Below are positions 35,477 to 44,381 of a stretch of 50,182 bases of DNA, piece by piece. Each line of letters starts with the position of its first letter. The first letter of the stretch is position 1. The stretch comes from Geobacter sp. UBA2189 (GTDB lineage Bacteria; Desulfobacterota; Desulfuromonadia; Geobacterales; Pseudopelobacteraceae): positions 1-50,182 of the forward strand of contig DCVL01000045.1 of assembly GCA_002328035.1 (NCBI GenBank), read 5' to 3'. The position numbers were made by a program, and so were the translations under genes. Under the pieces are notes generated by a model, which worked only from the letters and a program-made list of their open reading frames with translations, ran no database searches and had not been told where the DNA came from.

Positions 35477-36754
35477 CTATCTGCCTGAAAATACAACTTT
35501 ACCGGCAACAATCGTACAGGCGGCAGCTCCGGTCATCAGCTCGCCAAGCCAGGGGGAATTCTTGGATTTGCTGTGAAGTGCCTCTTCAGTTACAGTCCAC
35601 CGTTTCTCTGGATCAATGACAGTTATATCAGCAGCAGTTCCAGGTTTTAATGTGCCACGTTCCAACCCTAAAAGTGCCGATGGCCTACAGCTCATCTTGT
35701 CAATCATCTCCGGCAGAGTTAAGATCCCTTCATCAACAAGTTTAAGAGAGAGCGGCAGGGCTGTTTCCAGACCTACAATCCCGTTCATCGCTTCATTAAA
35801 CTCAACATCCTTTTCGTCTAGATGATGAGGAGCATGGTCAGTAGCAATACAGTCAATAGTCCCATCCTTAAGGCCGGCCTTTATAGCAGAAACATCCTCA
35901 GCCTCACGCAATGGCGGGTTCATCTTTGCATTGGTGTTGTAACCACGAACAGCATCATCGGTAAGTGAGAAATAATGCGGCGCGGTTTCACAGGTAATCT
36001 TAACTCCTCGGGCCTTTGCATCCCGTATGATACGGACTGAACCTTTGCTTGAGACATGGCAGATATGGATTGGAGCATTGGTGTACTCGGAGAGTAACGC
36101 CTCACGGGCAATCGCAACCTCTTCAGCAATGCGGGGGATACCTTTGAGACCTAGTTCGGTAGAGGTAAATCCTTCGTTCATAACACCTTCACCAACCAGT
36201 TCCAACTCTTCAGAATGAGACACGACCATAATCCCTATACCTGCGGCATACTGAAGGGCACGACGCATAAGTTCAGGATTTTTAACCGGCTTGCCATCAT
36301 CAGATACAGCCACACAACCAGCCTCCTTCAGTTCACCCATCTCTGACATACGTTCCCCGTGCATCCCTTGGGTAATGGTGCCTATCGGAAAAACGTTGCA
36401 AAGCCCTTCAGCCTTTGCCTTGCTTGTTATGTATGTAGCAACAGACTTATTATCAATCACAGGATTTGTATTTGGCATACAGCACACAGAGGTAAACCCT
36501 CCGGCTACCGCGCTGGTTGTACCGGAAACTATATCCTCTTTGTACTCCTGCCCTGGATCCCTGAAATGGACATGGATATCAACAAGACCTGGCACAACAT
36601 ACTTGCCAGCTGCATCAACAATCTCCGAGCCTGACGGAGCAGCAAGCCCCTTGCCTATCTCCTTGATTTTCCCGTTATCAACAACGATATCAAGGATATC
36701 GTCAACACCCTGGGATGGATCAACCACCCTGCCGCCTTTAATTATAAGACTCAT
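35477..36754 (-). CDS. pyrC: Dihydroorotase (type I)
   Basis: The protein has 425 residues, the long class I form. The metal motif is DIHVHFRDPG (H61, H63). Further ligands lie in the SHSEE and HICHVSSKG segments, and the catalytic aspartate is in CIATDHAPHH. It cyclises carbamoyl aspartate to dihydroorotate. Class I enzymes often associate with PyrB, whose gene is the preceding one, 70 bp upstream. Confidence 0.96.
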   Translation of the reverse strand: MSLIIKGGRVVDPSQGVDDILDIVVDNGKIKEIGKGLAAPSGSEIVDAAGKYVVPGLVDIHVHFRDPGQEYKEDIVSGTTSAVAGGFTSVCCMPNTNPVIDNKSVATYITSKAKAEGLCNVFPIGTITQGMHGERMSEMGELKEAGCVAVSDDGKPVKNPELMRRALQYAAGIGIMVVSHSEELELVGEGVMNEGFTSTELGLKGIPRIAEEVAIAREALLSEYTNAPIHICHVSSKGSVRIIRDAKARGVKITCETAPHYFSLTDDAVRGYNTNAKMNPPLREAEDVSAIKAGLKDGTIDCIATDHAPHHLDEKDVEFNEAMNGIVGLETALPLSLKLVDEGILTLPEMIDKMSCRPSALLGLERGTLKPGTAADITVIDPEKRWTVTEEALHSKSKNSPWLGELMTGAAACTIVAGKVVFSGR

Positions 36755-36824
36755 ATAGTCACCTCACAGAATGTGTTTTCGTTCAACATGAATAGATTTG
36801 AATGAAATGTATAACCTTAACCCG

Positions 36825-37757
36825 TTACTCCATCTCTCCGCCGCAGACGTGATAAAGCATTGCCATCCTTACCGCAACACCGTTCTCAACCTGCTTCAGA
36901 ATATGCGACTGGTCACCATCAACAACATATGAGGACATCTCCACACCCCTGTTTATCGGCCCTGGATGCATTATCAACGCCCCTGGCTTTGCCAGCTTTA
37001 TATTCTGGGGGTTAAGCCCGAAATAGCGGGAATACTCACGAGTGTTAGGCATAAGTGTCTTTCCCTGACGCTCCTGCTGTATTCTGAGCATCATAACGAC
37101 ATCAGCATCCTGTATGGCCTCCTTCATAGAAGCACATACCGTGACGTTACCCAACCGTTCCGCCCCGGGAGGCATCATTGTAGGAGGGCCTGCCAGATAG
37201 ACTGAAGAACCCATCTTTGTCAGTCCCTGTATATCTGAACGAGCCACCCGGCTGTGGGTAATATCACCTACAATAGCCACCTTAAGGCCATCCAGACGAC
37301 CAAACTTATCCTTCATGGTCAGCATATCCAGAAGCCCCTGGGATGGATGTTCATGGGCGCCATCACCGGCATTTATTATTGAACAGCTGACCTTTTTGGA
37401 TAGAAAATAGTGAGAACCTGATACAGCATGACGCATGACAATGATATCAGGCTTCATTGCGAGCAGATTAAGAGCCGTATCAGCCAGGGTTTCACCTTTT
37501 GTTGCAGAACTGCTGGATGGAGTAATGTTGACTGTATCCGCAGAAAGCCGTTTTCCGGCGATCTCAAAAGAGGTTCGGGTTCGGGTGGAGGCCTCATAGA
37601 AGAGGTTTATAATGGTCTTGCCCCTAAGGGTAGGAACCTTCTTTATATCACGGCTGTTTACTTCTCGCATGTTCTCTGCAGTTGAGATCAAAAGCTCTAT
37701 CTCTTCCTTGCTCAGGTCACGCAATGCAATAATGTCCTTATGCTTAAACTCTGGCAT
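36825..37757 (-). CDS. pyrB: Aspartate carbamoyltransferase catalytic subunit
   Basis: The protein has 310 residues from ATG 37757; an upstream extension would run into pyrR. The carbamoyl-phosphate site STRTRTS (57-63) and the HPSQGLLDM segment are typical of ATCase. No pyrI regulatory subunit gene is present, which fits the small class B/C type where control is through PyrR rather than allostery. It starts 10 bp after pyrR. Confidence 0.96.
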   Translation of the reverse strand: MPEFKHKDIIALRDLSKEEIELLISTAENMREVNSRDIKKVPTLRGKTIINLFYEASTRTRTSFEIAGKRLSADTVNITPSSSSATKGETLADTALNLLAMKPDIIVMRHAVSGSHYFLSKKVSCSIINAGDGAHEHPSQGLLDMLTMKDKFGRLDGLKVAIVGDITHSRVARSDIQGLTKMGSSVYLAGPPTMMPPGAERLGNVTVCASMKEAIQDADVVMMLRIQQERQGKTLMPNTREYSRYFGLNPQNIKLAKPGALIMHPGPINRGVEMSSYVVDGDQSHILKQVENGVAVRMAMLYHVCGGEME

Positions 37758-37767
37758 AGTCCCTCCC

Positions 37768-38310
37768 CTATTTTTCCAGCACCACTTCAAGCGGCTGCTG
37801 TTTATCGCTAAAGATTACCTCGACATTTTCCTTAATACTGGTAGGTACATTACGCCCAACAAAATCTGCCCTTATCGGAAGTTCACGGTGACCACGATCT
37901 ATAAGAACGGCAAGCTGTATCACCCTGGGACGGCCATGATCCATCAAGGCGTCCATGGCAGCCCTGATTGTTCTGCCGGTAAACAGGACATCATCAACAA
38001 GCACCACCCTTTTACCTTCCAGAGAAAAGGATATATCGGTCTTTCCTACAGACTTGTGAGGAGTCTGACTCTTGAAGTCATCGCGGTAAAGTGTGATGTC
38101 AACAGAACCGACAGGAACCCTTTCTCCTTCAATAATCTCCAGGGAATTAGCAATCTCCAGGGCAAGATGTGCACCGCCAGACTGGATTCCAACAAGAACA
38201 AGTTCCGAAAGCCCCTTATTTTTCTCAAGTATCTCGTGGGATATCCGAGTCAAAGCCCGGCTTATACCGCTCTTATCAAGGATAACTGTCCTAAGCGTAT
38301 CAACGGCCAT
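37768..38310 (-). CDS. pyrR: Bifunctional pyrimidine operon attenuator / uracil phosphoribosyltransferase
   Basis: The protein has 180 residues. The PRPP-binding loop is RVVLVDDVLFTGRT (101-113), and the basic face is typical of PyrR. PyrR binds pyr mRNA leaders when UMP is high and promotes terminator formation. The leader upstream contains a near-consensus PyrR binding loop and an intrinsic terminator, so it very likely regulates its own operon. AAGGAGG (38315-38321) precedes ATG. Confidence 0.96.
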   Translation of the reverse strand: MAVDTLRTVILDKSGISRALTRISHEILEKNKGLSELVLVGIQSGGAHLALEIANSLEIIEGERVPVGSVDITLYRDDFKSQTPHKSVGKTDISFSLEGKRVVLVDDVLFTGRTIRAAMDALMDHGRPRVIQLAVLIDRGHRELPIRADFVGRNVPTSIKENVEVIFSDKQQPLEVVLEK

Positions 38311-38333
38311 ATTTCCTCCTTGTCAAATGTAAT

Positions 38334-38368
38334 AAAAAAGGGCCTATCCGCAATATACGGACAGACCC
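38334..38368 (-). terminator. Attenuator terminator in the pyr leader
   Basis: On the minus strand GGGTCTGTCCG (38368-38358) pairs over 11 bp with CGGATAGGCCC (38350-38340), two of the pairs G-U, and six Ts follow (38339-38334). It ends just before the pyrR ribosome site, so without antitermination transcription stops ahead of the operon. Confidence 0.85.
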
Positions 38369-38403
38369 TACCTTATATGTTGGCTGTTTTTTGCACCTTT
38401 GTT

Positions 38404-38417
38404 AACCTCTCCGGGTT
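38404..38417 (-). promoter_or_regulatory. PyrR-binding RNA loop (anti-antiterminator)
   Basis: The minus-strand RNA AACCCGGAGAGGUU matches 13 of 14 positions of the established PyrR recognition consensus ARUCCNGNGAGGYU. Flanking bases can pair (CCUUU with AAAGG), putting the motif in a hairpin. It lies 35 bases upstream of the attenuator stem, as expected for UMP-dependent attenuation. Confidence 0.85.
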
Positions 38418-38462
38418 ACTTTAAAAGGTAGAAACTCAAATATTGCATACAGAATTTCGGGC

Positions 38463-38491
38463 ATACTAAAGCATCAGATTGAATACGGCAA
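38463..38491 (-). promoter_or_regulatory. Candidate promoter of the pyr operon
   Basis: On the minus strand TTGCCG (38491-38486), a 17-bp spacer and TAGTAT (38468-38463), each 4 of 6 to consensus. It would give a leader of roughly 145 nt that contains both attenuator elements. The rest of 38492-38650 shows nothing clear. Confidence 0.4.
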
Positions 38492-38650
38492 TAGCTAAAA
38501 TTTATGTTTTTTTAACCTTCTGTTATTCTTCAACAATAAACTTTAAACAAATTCAATGAACAGTTATGTTTGCTTTCATGTCAATGACTGAAGTAATTAT
38601 GTCATTAGATTTTAATAACAAACCAGAAACCTTTGCCTCACAGGAATTAA

Positions 38651-39664
38651 ATGGAAAATTCAAGCAAAATTACACTAACGGAACTTCTTCACAGATTTGA
38701 TATTGATTCTGAAAAAATTTTGAAGGTCGCCACGGTTTATCCATTCAGGATAAGCGCCTATTATGCAGGGCTGATTAAAGCACCCTTTGATCCAATATGG
38801 CGTCAGTCAGTCCCTTCTCCTGAAGAACTTTACGATACAGTACAGTTAGCAGATCCACTGGATGAGGTTCGATTAAGTCCGGTTCCCGGCCTTATACATC
38901 GCTATCCAGATAGAGCTGTGCTGCTGGTATCAAATTATTGCGCCACATATTGCCGCTTCTGTATGAGAAAACGTCAGGTTGGATGTCCCATGGGAAAAAC
39001 GGATCTTTCAGCTGCTCTGGATTATATTGCTTCAACTCCGGAACTGCATGACATAATTCTTTCCGGCGGAGATCCACTTATGCTTGATGACGAACAGTTG
39101 CATAACATCCTGTCTGCGCTGCGTAAAATCCCTCATCTGGATATCATTCGGATAGGCAGCAGGATGCCCGTTACAGACCCATCCCGGATAACACTAAAGC
39201 TTTGTAAAATGTTGGCAGAGCATCACCCTATTTATCTGAACACCCATTTCAATCATCCAATGGAACTGACCACTGAGGCAGAAAAGGTATGCTGCATGCT
39301 CTCCGATCATGGAATAACTCTGGGCAACCAGACCGTTCTCTTAAAAGGGGTAAATGATAACAGTAAAACTCTTCATCAGCTTTTTGCAGGGCTCCTCCGT
39401 TTCAGAGTCCGCCCATACTATCTACATCAGATGGATCTTGTTCGTGGAACAGCTCATTTCAGAACCCCACTGGAAAAAGGTAGAGAATTGATTGGCGGGC
39501 TTAGAGGAAAGATATCAGGTATGGCAATACCTCATTTTGTGGTTGATTTACCCGGAGGAAAGGGCAAGGTGCCGATTTTACCTGACACCTTGCATAGAGG
39601 AGGCAATGACTGGCTAATAAAAACCTACAGTGGAGAACTGGTTAAGTACAAGGATCCTGCCTGA
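38651..39664 (+). CDS. KamA-family radical SAM aminomutase (EpmB / lysine 2,3-aminomutase type)
   Basis: The protein has 337 residues, the short EpmB length. The radical SAM site is C97/C101/C104 (YCATYCRFCMRKR). Substrate aspartates typical of lysine aminomutases appear in YYLHQMDLVRGTAHFR and FVVDLPGGKGK; the latter also keeps the PLP lysine region. EpmB makes beta-lysine for elongation factor P modification, while LAMs make it as an osmolyte or catabolite. No efp or epmA gene adjoins, so the choice stays open. It is divergent from pyrR, preceded by AGGA and convergent with the kinase gene. Confidence 0.82.
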   Translation: MENSSKITLTELLHRFDIDSEKILKVATVYPFRISAYYAGLIKAPFDPIWRQSVPSPEELYDTVQLADPLDEVRLSPVPGLIHRYPDRAVLLVSNYCATYCRFCMRKRQVGCPMGKTDLSAALDYIASTPELHDIILSGGDPLMLDDEQLHNILSALRKIPHLDIIRIGSRMPVTDPSRITLKLCKMLAEHHPIYLNTHFNHPMELTTEAEKVCCMLSDHGITLGNQTVLLKGVNDNSKTLHQLFAGLLRFRVRPYYLHQMDLVRGTAHFRTPLEKGRELIGGLRGKISGMAIPHFVVDLPGGKGKVPILPDTLHRGGNDWLIKTYSGELVKYKDPA

Positions 39665-39676
39665 TTAAATGGCGGT

Positions 39677-40108
39677 TCAAAACTTTTTACGCATTTCCAG
39701 AACATTTCCACCGTCAATCTTGCGATAATTTACCGAATCCATCAGTGAACGTATTATATATAAACCTCTTCCATGATCTTCAAGCTCATTGATTGTATCA
39801 ACTGGGTTATGAAGTACAGTATCCAAATCAAATCCCTTCCCATGGTCAAACACCTGCAGCAGTATCTCATGCTCCATTACAATTATCCTGATTTGCACCT
39901 CCTCATCAGGGTTATCTGAATTTGCATGACGAATGGCATTTACCAGAGCCTCTGTGAGCACCACATTGATATGGTTTGCCAAGGCATCAAGGTCACCGTC
40001 ATAGTTCTGCACCTGTGACGTAAGTTCTTCGCTTATTTTTCCCACAAGGCTCAGGTAACGTGTCTGATTTGGAACTGTGATCTGTAGATCAATCTGATTG
40101 TTTTTCAT
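39677..40108 (-). CDS. RsbW-like anti-sigma factor serine kinase (HATPase)
   Basis: The protein has 143 residues forming a single GHKL ATPase domain: N box EALVNAIRHAN (about 53-63), G1 DHGKGFD, and G2 HGRGLYIIRSLMD. It lacks a histidine-phosphotransfer domain, so it is a serine/threonine kinase of the RsbW/SpoIIAB type. It should phosphorylate the STAS protein encoded immediately upstream and sequester a sigma factor or other partner. It is the last gene of a four-gene switch operon. Confidence 0.88.
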   Translation of the reverse strand: MKNNQIDLQITVPNQTRYLSLVGKISEELTSQVQNYDGDLDALANHINVVLTEALVNAIRHANSDNPDEEVQIRIIVMEHEILLQVFDHGKGFDLDTVLHNPVDTINELEDHGRGLYIIRSLMDSVNYRKIDGGNVLEMRKKF

Positions 40109-40129
40109 TGCAGCTCTCCAGGTTTTCTA

Positions 40130-40465
40130 TCAGAACGCTTCAATTGCCTCATCAATTGTGGTGTAAATATCAAAAACGCGATGCAGCCTTGTAAGCTCAA
40201 ACATCGATTTAACCTGGCTCTGGAGACTTGACAGCTTTAACTCCGCCTGACGGGCTGAAGCATTTTTAAATCCTGAAACGAGGGAACCAAGCCCTGAACT
40301 ATCAATAAAACGCACATCCTTAAGATCTACAACTACGCGCGTTTTCCCCTCATCAAACAACCTTGCCAATTCCTTTTTCAGCTCTTCGGAATTATGTGCA
40401 TCAAGCCGCTCTTCCTTAACCACAATCAATACCACCTTCCCTGTCTCTTCAACTTTCAGGTTCAT
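40130..40465 (-). CDS. STAS-domain anti-sigma factor antagonist (RsbV-like)
   Basis: The protein has 111 residues. The phosphorylation loop VRFIDSSGLGSLVSG carries the conserved serine pair after aspartate (ID-S-S-G), and the C-terminal helix reads FELTRLHRVFDIY. It is the substrate of the adjacent kinase and of the PP2C domain of the upstream fusion protein. AGGAG precedes the ATG. A fragment with the same FELTRLHR string lies upstream of the operon at 44142-44165. Confidence 0.9.
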   Translation of the reverse strand: MNLKVEETGKVVLIVVKEERLDAHNSEELKKELARLFDEGKTRVVVDLKDVRFIDSSGLGSLVSGFKNASARQAELKLSSLQSQVKSMFELTRLHRVFDIYTTIDEAIEAF

Positions 40466-40482
40466 TTTGATTCTCCTTTCAC

Positions 40483-43400
40483 TTAAGCTACAATTTTCAT
40501 AACTACCATCGATATGTCATCCTGTGGGGTTGAACTCTGCATATATTCCTTAACCAGTTCATGAAACGATTCTGCAATATCATCTACGGACAATGTTCCA
40601 TTCAGAAACAGATGGCGACATACTTTTTCTATTCCCAACAATTCACCTTCATGGTTTGCCGCTTCAGTAATCCCGTCAGTATATAAAAACAGCGTGTCAC
40701 CCTGTTGCAGATTTATAGAACGTTCTTCAAAGATTACTGAAGGTTTGATACCCAGAATCAAACCTTCGGCATCAAGCCTTGTACATCTTTCAGCCCCTAT
40801 TCTGTACAAAAGAGGCATATTATGACCGGCATTGGCATATGAAAGACGTCCAGTAGCACTGCTGTATCGCGCGTAAAACATGGTAATGAACAGCTCTGCC
40901 CTTGTAAGATCCTCATACAACTGACTATTGAGCGTAGCCAGAATGCTACTTGGGCTGATTGTGCGTCCTGCGTGCGCCCTCAGAAGTGTCCGCACCTCTG
41001 CCATAATCAGCGCAGCGCCAACGCTATGGCCTGAAACATCGGCAATAAGGAGATCAATCGTATGGTCATCCTGCTTGAACAGATCATAATAGTCGCCACC
41101 TACATATGTTGCAGGATAACAGCGCCCTGCCAGCTCAACACCTGAAAGAACCGGAGGGGTGGCAGGAAGCAGTGAAAGCTGGATCTGCTCTGCTATTTCC
41201 ATATCCCTTTTGACCATTGCATTATCAAACTGAGCCTTTTCTTTTTCCTTTCTTTCCTGCTCTTTGGCCTGCATTTCTTCGACAAGACGGGCAGCCTGGG
41301 CAAGTTGACCGGTAAGACTTGTAAGAAGATTTACAAACTCCTCTGTAAAAAGTCCCCTTATTGATTTGGAATAGACCGATAAAACACCCAGGCTTTTCTC
41401 TCCTTCCCTAAATATCGGGATATGCGCGAAGGAGACAAAACCTTCGGCAGAGGTTTTAGGCATTGCCACTACTTCCTGAATATTGCTTATATCATTAACA
41501 AAATGCGTCCTTTGATCCGCCAGAGCCATTCTTATGTAGGGATCACTCTCCTGATACCAGTGTTCAGGTGTTATAGGACGGCGATCACTGCCCTGGTAGC
41601 TCTGGACTGCCAACTTGGCATCGCTGTTCAAACTTATCTGAATAAGCGCGGAATCCAGCCTGAACTCTTTAAGAAGTAACTGGAGCAGTTCATCCATAAT
41701 GGTCTGAAGATTGAGTGTCCGGTTGATAATCTCTGAAGCCTTAAGCCTCACGTAAAGCGCTTCACGGCTCTGATCAAGGGAAGCCCTTACCGTGCTGAAT
41801 ATGTCGTAGACCGATTCCATCCTGCTGCCCATATCAGAAAGATAGCTGTCCATAATCGCTCCAGCAGCTGCAGCCCCGACAGAACCTGCCAGAGTTCTTT
41901 CAACATAACGTTTCATCGCAGGAAGTTCAAATTCGGGAACCATGTTTTCTTCATCAAGTTTACGCCCTTTAAGATAAACGGACATTGAGCGCCTGGCCTC
42001 ATCAGGGCCTATAAACTTGCCCATAAGGGCAATAAACTGTGGAATTGTAACCGGCTTAGACAGGCGTTTGGCGGTACTTTTCAGCTGGCTCCGCTCTGTT
42101 TCATACTTGCCGATAAAACGGCGAACCTGTTCTTTTTCCATCTCTCCCTGTTTGATTAACAGAGAGCAGGCAATATATGCCCCGATATTAAAGAGCATGC
42201 TCCAAAACATGGAGTGGCTCCACATATCCATCCCTGTAAGACCAAACAAGGCTGTTGGTTTCAGAAGAGAAATCCCGAAAAGACCATGCTCTATAATATG
42301 ATGGTTTGTCGTTGTCCCGTAGAATGATGGCAAAAGAAGGGTGTAGCACCAGATTATAAAACCTAGAGCCATACCGATAATCGCTCCGCTCTTGTTGCCC
42401 CTTGGCCAGTATAGACCTCCAAGCATCGCAGGAAGAAACTGCATTGATGCGAGAAACGAGATGAGACCCATATTGACCAACATGAAGGAGTCGCCTACAG
42501 CTCGATAGTAGAAATAGCCAAGAAAAACCACCAAAAAAATAGCTATCCGCTTCAGATTGATCAGAACAAGCGGAAACCACTGTTTTGGGATGAACTTAAC
42601 CAGAATTGGCATAAACATGTTGTTAAGCAACATGGTGGATATAGCAACAGATTCAACCATCACCATTCCTGCTGCTGCAGAAAGGCCTCCAAGGAATGCA
42701 AGAAGCGCAATACTCTCATTTCCGGCTCTAAGTGGTATGCTGAGTACAAAATAATCTGCTCCTGTGGTGCTGCCTGTCTGTAAAATACCAGCCAGAGCTA
42801 TAGGCATGATAAAGAGATTAATCAGAAACATGTATAAAGGAAACAACCACATGGCCTTGCTGACATGGTTTAAATCAGCATTTTCAACCACCATGACATG
42901 AAACTGACGAGGCAGCAGAAGAATTGCCCCCATAGACATAAGTAACATCGTAGAGGAGGGGATAACATCATTCTGCAGGACAGGATTTGAGTGGTTCACC
43001 AAAAGACAAAATTCCTGAACGCATAAAGCACCGGAGCGGATAGCTTCATTCCCTTGAACAGCTTTAAGGGTAAAAAGTCTTTCAAAAAGTTGCGGGTACT
43101 GGGACTGAAAACGGTTAAGGATATCTCCAAAACCATCAAACAGGTACCATGTAACAAAGATTCCAACAACAAGCAGGCTGAAGAGCTTTACAACCGATTC
43201 AAACGCAACAGCGGCAATTAATCCTTCATGCCTTTCGGTTGTTGGACGACGCCTGGCTCCAAAAATGACACCAAATATCGAGAGAATTAGTGCAAGAGCA
43301 AATCCGGTTGGCAATGTTATTGATGACTCGGGAGCTCCAAGTTTTATTGCATGATCACTGACACCGCTAACAATGGCAAAAGAGGTGACAACAGCCTTAA

Positions 43401-43809
43401 TCTGAAGTGCAATATAAGGCATTATACCCAGAACGGCTATCAGAGTTACAAGAGAACCGAGCAGTTGTGAATTTCCGTAACGAAGACTTATAAGGTCAGC
43501 TATTGAAGAAACATTATTTTCCTTACTGATTCTAATTATGCGGCGAAGTATGTAAAACCAGGAAAAAGCGACCAGTGATGGCCCGAGATAAATCATCAGG
43601 AAATCTATCCCACTTGTGGCAGCCTTGCCAACACTGCCATAGAAAGTCCATGTTGTGCAGTAAACCGCTATTGAAAGGCTGTATACAAGCGGGTTGTTTA
43701 CAAGGCTTCTACCCTGTTCGAAACGACGTCTGGCATACCAGGCCACAAGAAACAGCAATAGAGTATAACCTATTGCTATTAACGCTACATGAAAGATATT
43801 AAGAGTCAC
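40483..43809 (-). CDS. Sodium:solute symporter-like sensor fused to GAF and SpoIIE/PP2C phosphatase domains
   Basis: The protein has 1108 residues. Residues about 5-560 carry 13 or so hydrophobic helices of the SLC5/SSS fold (YCTTWTFYGSVGKAATSG near 50). The linker at about 560-680 includes ERTLAGSVGAA, like the linker of CbrA-type symporter-histidine kinases. A GAF domain (about 700-840), a short coiled coil and a PP2C/SpoIIE phosphatase (about 895-1108) follow. The metal aspartates are in VGGDYYD, IADVSGH, YTDGITEA and QDDISMVV. Solute binding or transport would set phosphatase activity on the STAS partner. It overlaps the upstream small membrane gene by 4 bp. Confidence 0.9.
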   Translation of the reverse strand: MTLNIFHVALIAIGYTLLLFLVAWYARRRFEQGRSLVNNPLVYSLSIAVYCTTWTFYGSVGKAATSGIDFLMIYLGPSLVAFSWFYILRRIIRISKENNVSSIADLISLRYGNSQLLGSLVTLIAVLGIMPYIALQIKAVVTSFAIVSGVSDHAIKLGAPESSITLPTGFALALILSIFGVIFGARRRPTTERHEGLIAAVAFESVVKLFSLLVVGIFVTWYLFDGFGDILNRFQSQYPQLFERLFTLKAVQGNEAIRSGALCVQEFCLLVNHSNPVLQNDVIPSSTMLLMSMGAILLLPRQFHVMVVENADLNHVSKAMWLFPLYMFLINLFIMPIALAGILQTGSTTGADYFVLSIPLRAGNESIALLAFLGGLSAAAGMVMVESVAISTMLLNNMFMPILVKFIPKQWFPLVLINLKRIAIFLVVFLGYFYYRAVGDSFMLVNMGLISFLASMQFLPAMLGGLYWPRGNKSGAIIGMALGFIIWCYTLLLPSFYGTTTNHHIIEHGLFGISLLKPTALFGLTGMDMWSHSMFWSMLFNIGAYIACSLLIKQGEMEKEQVRRFIGKYETERSQLKSTAKRLSKPVTIPQFIALMGKFIGPDEARRSMSVYLKGRKLDEENMVPEFELPAMKRYVERTLAGSVGAAAAGAIMDSYLSDMGSRMESVYDIFSTVRASLDQSREALYVRLKASEIINRTLNLQTIMDELLQLLLKEFRLDSALIQISLNSDAKLAVQSYQGSDRRPITPEHWYQESDPYIRMALADQRTHFVNDISNIQEVVAMPKTSAEGFVSFAHIPIFREGEKSLGVLSVYSKSIRGLFTEEFVNLLTSLTGQLAQAARLVEEMQAKEQERKEKEKAQFDNAMVKRDMEIAEQIQLSLLPATPPVLSGVELAGRCYPATYVGGDYYDLFKQDDHTIDLLIADVSGHSVGAALIMAEVRTLLRAHAGRTISPSSILATLNSQLYEDLTRAELFITMFYARYSSATGRLSYANAGHNMPLLYRIGAERCTRLDAEGLILGIKPSVIFEERSINLQQGDTLFLYTDGITEAANHEGELLGIEKVCRHLFLNGTLSVDDIAESFHELVKEYMQSSTPQDDISMVVMKIVA

Positions 43810-44069
43810 AGAGACTCCTCTTCATCAGTCTGCTGGTCTGGAGCTTCAGGTTCAGAAGATGATGCAAAAAGGTATATGACTCCGATAGAGATTGCCCAAC
43901 CAATGGTAAAATAGAGATACATAATAGGAAAGCCAAACAGGGTGGTAGGTTGATTGAAGATCTTCAAAAAAGGAAAATTAAGCATTACGTTCCCCAAAAC
44001 AAAGAAAATAACCCATGATTCTCTCAAGTCGAGTCTCTTCAGAAGTTTTCTACCGCCTGAACGTAACAT
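43806..44069 (-). CDS. Small two-helix membrane protein coupled to the symporter-sensor (CbrX-like)
   Basis: The protein has 87 residues from ATG 44069 (AAGGA upstream). Two membrane segments (about 14-35 ESWVIFFVLGNVMLNFPF and 48-70 IMYLYFTIGWAISIGVIYLF) are followed by an acidic cytosolic tail (PEAPDQQTDEEES). Its TGA overlaps the ATG of the symporter-sensor. A small hydrophobic gene translationally coupled to the transporter-sensor is also seen in the cbrX-cbrA arrangement of pseudomonads. It is probably a subunit or assembly aid; homology to CbrX is not shown. Confidence 0.7.
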   Translation of the reverse strand: MLRSGGRKLLKRLDLRESWVIFFVLGNVMLNFPFLKIFNQPTTLFGFPIMYLYFTIGWAISIGVIYLFASSSEPEAPDQQTDEEESL

Positions 44070-44117
44070 GAAATAAATTGTTCCTTTCCGAGGATTAATC
44101 CCTTTCTGGAAACTGTA

Positions 44118-44171
44118 ATGAATAGTAACATCTAACCTAATTCTATGCAACCTGGTGAGCTCAAATATCAC
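44118..44171 (-). pseudogene. Remnant of a STAS-domain gene end
   Basis: Upstream of the small membrane gene and in the same frame, GTG 44171 starts a stretch containing FELTRLHR (44165-44142). This is identical to eight residues at the C-terminus of the STAS protein at 40130-40465. The DNA also matches at most positions over that stretch and diverges after it. It has no STAS body, so it looks like a decayed duplicate. Confidence 0.4.
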
Positions 44172-44339
44172 CTATTCAAACCCTTTATGCCCTCGTATTT
44201 TGTCATTCACTAAGCGATTCTGTTAGAGAATACAGTTTGTAAGCTGCTGAAATTATGGATCCCAGATAGAGACATTAGACGATGACAACTAGAATTTGTA
44301 AGTGCATCAAACCCCTGGTATGGAATAATTTTAAAAACA

Positions 44340-44348
44340 TGCTAGAAT
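44340..44348 (+). promoter_or_regulatory. Extended -10 promoter of the sulfur transport operon
   Basis: TGCTAGAAT is an extended -10 (TGN plus TAGAAT) about 34 bases before the yeeE ATG. No good -35 is visible, as often allowed for extended -10 promoters. The rest of 44172-44381 shows no gene. Confidence 0.45.
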
Positions 44349-44381
44349 TGCAACGAAATTAGATATGGAGATACAATAAGA

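Noticed and set aside
37612..38424. 270-residue open frame on the plus strand
   Set aside because: Antisense to pyrB, pyrR and the pyr leader, all well supported; no family features.
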